Source: Candidatus Latescibacterota bacterium
GTDB taxonomy: Bacteria > Krumholzibacteriota > Krumholzibacteriia > Krumholzibacteriales > Krumholzibacteriaceae
Direction: 5' to 3'
NCBI GenBank assembly: GCA_019038625.1
Contig: JAHOYU010000106.1
Coordinates: forward strand, 1 to 39,934
DNA length: 39,934 nt
The position numbers and the translations under genes were made by a program. The notes under the pieces are model-generated. The model saw nothing but the letters and a program-made list of their open reading frames with translations, ran no database searches and was not told where the DNA came from. Each line of letters begins with the position of its first letter. Position 1 is the stretch's first letter. Below are positions 37,761-39,934 of this stretch, piece by piece.

Positions 37761-38274
37761 TGACAGTTTAAAAAAATCACATGCTGCCAGCGACCATCCG
37801 ATGTGGTTGCACTGTTACAAGCAATTCTTTCCCAACATGTTGGCATGTGTTGATCATAGACAGGATGGCGAACACCAGCGGGCCGGTATCGACAGGTCGG
37901 TCATACTGGAAAACTCAAAACAAATACTGATTGACGAAAAGGTTAGGTATAAAGACTACGGCGATATTCTTCTTGAGTACACTTCCGTAGATACAACCGG
38001 CGCACCAGGGTGGGCCTGTAAGCCGCTCATGTGCGACTACATAGCATACGCAATCCTTCCAAGGGGCAAAGCCTACCTGTTACCTGTAATTCCACTACAG
38101 CGGGCATGGGCAAGTTTGGGTGCAAACTGGATAAAAAAATACGGGACAAGACAGGCGCAAAACAATGGCTACAAGACGCTAAATTGTCCTGTCCCGTTTG
38201 CCCCATTATTCAACGCCCTGCAAACCGCACAGATAGCAAACTTCGAGCCTATTAACCAAGAGCAGGCAGCCTAA
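37747..38274 (+). CDS. PD-(D/E)XK nuclease-like protein (175 aa)
   Basis: 175 aa from ATG 37747, overlapping the methyltransferase by 14 bases (an earlier in-frame start at 37705 would overlap more). I see a restriction-type nuclease core: 'AGIDRSVI' with Asp49, then 'KQILIDEKVRYKDYGDILLE' with D63-E64-K65 as the D-x-K motif, then 'GWACKPLMCDYIAYAI'. Strand-turn-strand with D and DxK separated by 14 residues fits PD-(D/E)XK folds. No closely known family. Next to a DNA methyltransferase this suggests a paired modification and cutting activity, but it may instead be a replication or recombination nuclease. TAATG overlap joins it to the O-like gene. Confidence 0.6.
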   Translation: MHNFNDSLKKSHAASDHPMWLHCYKQFFPNMLACVDHRQDGEHQRAGIDRSVILENSKQILIDEKVRYKDYGDILLEYTSVDTTGAPGWACKPLMCDYIAYAILPRGKAYLLPVIPLQRAWASLGANWIKKYGTRQAQNNGYKTLNCPVPFAPLFNALQTAQIANFEPINQEQAA

Positions 38275-39293
38275 TGGCTAGATCACGCAACATTAAACCC
38301 GGACTGTATAAAAATGAATATCTGGTAGAACTGCCATTTGAGACACGGCTCATGTTTGCAGGATTACCCTGTTTTGCAGACCGCGAAGGGCGACTGGAAG
38401 ACAGGCCCATGAAAATCAAAATGGAAATGTTTCCCGCCGACAATTTAAACGTGGACGAGATGTTAAGTGCGCTGGAATCGAAGGGCTTTATTCAGCGATA
38501 TGAATCTGACGGCATTAGATACATTCAAATACTCAATTTCATAAAACACCAAAACCCGCACCACAAAGAAATAGCATCCTGCATACCAGCACCAGACGGG
38601 CATAAAGATTCTGGCGCTGTACCAAGCGAAGTAACACCAGGACAGCGCCAGCGCATATTAGACAGAGATGGTCATGTTTGTCTTTCTTGTGGAAGCACGG
38701 AAGCCCTTGAAATTGATCATATTGTTCCGGTATCAAAAGGTGGCACGAGTGAAGACACAAACCTTCAAACACTGTGCGGAAACTGCAATGCCACAAAAGG
38801 CAATCGCCATACACGAAGCTATAACGAGCCGTCAACGAGCCGTCAACGAAATAAACAAAGCGGGCAACGCCCTACTTGTACAAGGTTAAAGGAATCAGTA
38901 ACAAGTAAAGAGGTTAAAGGAATCAAGAAAAAGGCTAGAACCAGTTTTTTGGACGAACTTGAATTACCTGATTTTGTGGATCCAAAAATATGGGCCGATT
39001 TTGTGCAAATGCGGAAGGAAATTAAAAAGAAACTCACACCAACCGCCGTGAAGCAAATCTTCAAAGACATGGCTGCATGGAAAGCCGAAGGGGACGATCC
39101 GAATCAATCCCTGCTGAACTCAATACGCGGAAGTTGGCAGGGCGTATTCCAGCAAAAGGAAAACAATCATGGAACTACCGGGCAAAAAAGAAATAGCACG
39201 GGCGCAACGCCTATATCAACACCAGCAAGCCGAGGCAAAGAAGCCGCAGCAAGATTGCAAGCTAACCGAGAGGCTTTGGCAGCGGATGCTTGA
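38274..39293 (+). CDS. Replication initiator-like protein (lambda O role) with internal HNH domain (339 aa)
   Basis: 339 aa from ATG 38274. The first ~105 residues are a winged-helix type replication domain typical of phage initiators: 'MARSRNIKPGLYKNEYLVEL', 'LMFAGLPCFADREGRLEDRP', 'GIRYIQILNFIKHQNPHHKE'. An HNH nuclease domain (about 122-180) is spliced in: CLSC at 136-139, EIDHIVP at 146-152, 'DTNLQTLCGNCNATKGN' with CxxC at 168-171. C-terminal 'FVDPKIWADFVQMRK...AVKQIFKDMAAWKAEG' and 'SLLNSIRGSWQGVF' are the usual end of this family. DNA repeats at 38824-38925 lie between HNH and C-domain. The gene overlaps the P-like gene by 125 bases. Confidence 0.8.
   Translation: MARSRNIKPGLYKNEYLVELPFETRLMFAGLPCFADREGRLEDRPMKIKMEMFPADNLNVDEMLSALESKGFIQRYESDGIRYIQILNFIKHQNPHHKEIASCIPAPDGHKDSGAVPSEVTPGQRQRILDRDGHVCLSCGSTEALEIDHIVPVSKGGTSEDTNLQTLCGNCNATKGNRHTRSYNEPSTSRQRNKQSGQRPTCTRLKESVTSKEVKGIKKKARTSFLDELELPDFVDPKIWADFVQMRKEIKKKLTPTAVKQIFKDMAAWKAEGDDPNQSLLNSIRGSWQGVFQQKENNHGTTGQKRNSTGATPISTPASRGKEAAARLQANREALAADA
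38824..38925 (+). repeat. Direct repeats inside the initiator gene, candidate replication origin
   Basis: ACGAGCCGTCA occurs twice in tandem (38824-38834, 38835-38845) plus four bases of a third copy. Further on, AGGTTAAAGGAATCA occurs exactly twice (38883-38897 and 38911-38925), 28 bases apart. Both periods (11 and 28) are not multiples of three, so the copies are read in different frames; the repeat is a DNA-level feature. Lambda's origin also sits within its O gene as iterons. Confidence 0.6.
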
Positions 39294-39597
39294 ATTGTAC
39301 GGCAGGCAGTGGGAAGCAAGTTACGGCCACGTAGACGGTGACGTGTTCCCGGTATGGTGCGATGCGCTGCAAACCGTAAAGCCCGAATCAATCAAACGCG
39401 GCCTGGATGCGTTGATAGCCGAGGGCGGCGAATACCCACCCAACCTGATCAAGTTTCTGCGACTGTGCAGGGAATCGAAATATCACACCATGTCACCAAA
39501 CACAACCGCGCTACCACCACCAAACGTACACCGCAGGCCAGAGGTAATATCAGCCAAAGAAAAGCACCAACAGGCGGTGAGGGAATTACTGGCATGA
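39169..39597 (+). CDS. Helicase-loader-like replication protein (lambda P type, 142 aa)
   Basis: 142 aa from ATG 39169, with AAAGGA 8 bases upstream, inside the initiator gene (125-base overlap); ATG 39286 would be a shorter option but loses the helix 'LTERLWQRMLELYGRQWEAS'. The pattern 'LWxRMxELYGxxWxxSYG...WxxAL...IKRGLDALIAEGGEYPPNLIKF' fits phage P-like/DnaC-like helicase loaders. The end is a charged tail. Directly after the O-like gene, as in lambda. The start of the window carries the 3' part of another, 96% identical version. Confidence 0.65.
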   Translation: MELPGKKEIARAQRLYQHQQAEAKKPQQDCKLTERLWQRMLELYGRQWEASYGHVDGDVFPVWCDALQTVKPESIKRGLDALIAEGGEYPPNLIKFLRLCRESKYHTMSPNTTALPPPNVHRRPEVISAKEKHQQAVRELLA

Positions 39598-39740
39598 AAC
39601 CCAAAGACACCCGCAAGCGCGATCTCAGTTCACCAGAAAAACAACCGCGCAAAAAATACTACCGGGAACCAGACATTCACAACGTACGATTTTACTCTCA
39701 CAGGTGGCTATGGCCCGTGCCAGGCAGAGGTGCGGCGTGA
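39594..39740 (+). CDS. Small conserved basic protein (48 aa), second version
   Basis: 48 aa from ATG 39594 (ATGA overlap with P-like gene) to TGA 39740 (overlap with GTG 39737). It pairs with the 50-aa ORF at 209-361: same start context, 'DTRKRD', 'EKQPR', 'DIHNVR', 'LWPVPGRGAA', with changes between. Function unknown. Confidence 0.7.
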   Translation: MKPKDTRKRDLSSPEKQPRKKYYREPDIHNVRFYSHRWLWPVPGRGAA

Positions 39741-39934
39741 GTGAAATCTACATGATTCGCACAAGCTCAGGTTTAACCCCTGCTGACATAAGCGAATGGG
39801 AAACACTATCCGGTGACAGAATCAAAATTGGCGATGAATGCAAATGCACAATCACGGTTCCGCGCAATATTAAATTTCACCGTAAGTTTTTCGGCATGAT
39901 TTGGGATGCTTTTGAAATGCAGGATAAGTACACC
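39737..39934 (+). CDS. DUF1367 family protein, 5' part only
   Basis: 66 codons from GTG 39737 (GTGA overlap) to the window end. Pattern 'MIRTSSGLTPADISEWETLS' then 'KIGDECKCTITVPRNIKFHR' and 'KFFGMIWDAFE' is that of DUF1367 proteins, found in nin regions of lambda-like phages. It occupies the place of the NinB-like gene at the other end of the window. It runs off the window edge and its role is not established. Confidence 0.75.
   Translation, partial: MSEIYMIRTSSGLTPADISEWETLSGDRIKIGDECKCTITVPRNIKFHRKFFGMIWDAFEMQDKYT

Noticed and set aside
1-39934. tRNA genes, integrase, attachment site, CI repressor, insertion sequence
   Set aside because: Looked for typical motifs and found none; a tRNA scan could not be run, so weak tRNAs cannot be excluded.

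Overview
This window is a nearly complete tailed-phage genome with a lambda-like layout and P22-like head and tail genes (podovirus type). It has head genes (terminase, P22-type portal, scaffold, coat), short-tail and injection genes, a lysis cassette, an early leftward recombination operon, and a rightward replication and nin-like block. No host gene, tRNA, integrase or CI-type repressor is visible. The host cannot be named. The lambda/P22 gene repertoire and the TTATCCACA DnaA boxes suggest a proteobacterium. The first ~360 bases recur at 39386-39740 (about 96% identical over the first 212), so the map closes into a circle of about 39.4 kb. The two copies then run into different genes (NinB versus DUF1367), which suggests a mixed population of a circularly permuted (headful) phage.

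Reading round the circle, a control region at 36.40-36.49 kb has two back-to-back promoters and three TAGC-N5-GCTA operators. Leftward, about 24 small, mostly start/stop-overlapping genes (36341 down to 29951) include ERF annealing protein, Gp157, two DUF551-like proteins and several tiny membrane or basic proteins. Rightward come a leaderless Cro/YdaS-like gene, an MT-A70 DNA adenine methyltransferase, an overlapping PD-(D/E)XK-like protein, an O-like replication protein with an HNH domain and in-gene repeats (candidate origin), and a P-like helicase loader. Across the window junction follow NinB (or DUF1367), a Ref-type nuclease, a RusA resolvase, small proteins and a candidate Q-like antiterminator with a terminator right after it.

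Late genes then run rightward: lysis (XhlA-like membrane protein, M15 peptidase, lipoprotein; 3.7-5.2 kb), several virion-like proteins (5.2-7.0 kb), a terminator, the small terminase, and an unusual 734-bp gap carrying an antisense zinc-ribbon gene and DnaA boxes. After that come large terminase, portal, fibre-like and glycine-rich proteins, a second gap, scaffold, coat and a decoration-like protein. An inserted cassette follows with two methyltransferases and a Rossmann-type protein (16.8-18.6 kb). Next are gp4-like and gp10-like tail genes, the latter apparently split by a 2.4-kb LamG-type insertion, then injection proteins, a tailspike-type head-binding protein and a last structural protein. 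The late genes converge on the leftward operon at 29.95 kb.

The points most worth following are the interrupted gp10-like gene, the methyltransferase/Rossmann cassette in the head operon, the methyltransferase-nuclease pair, the single-regulator switch, and the module swap exactly at a start codon across the window ends.
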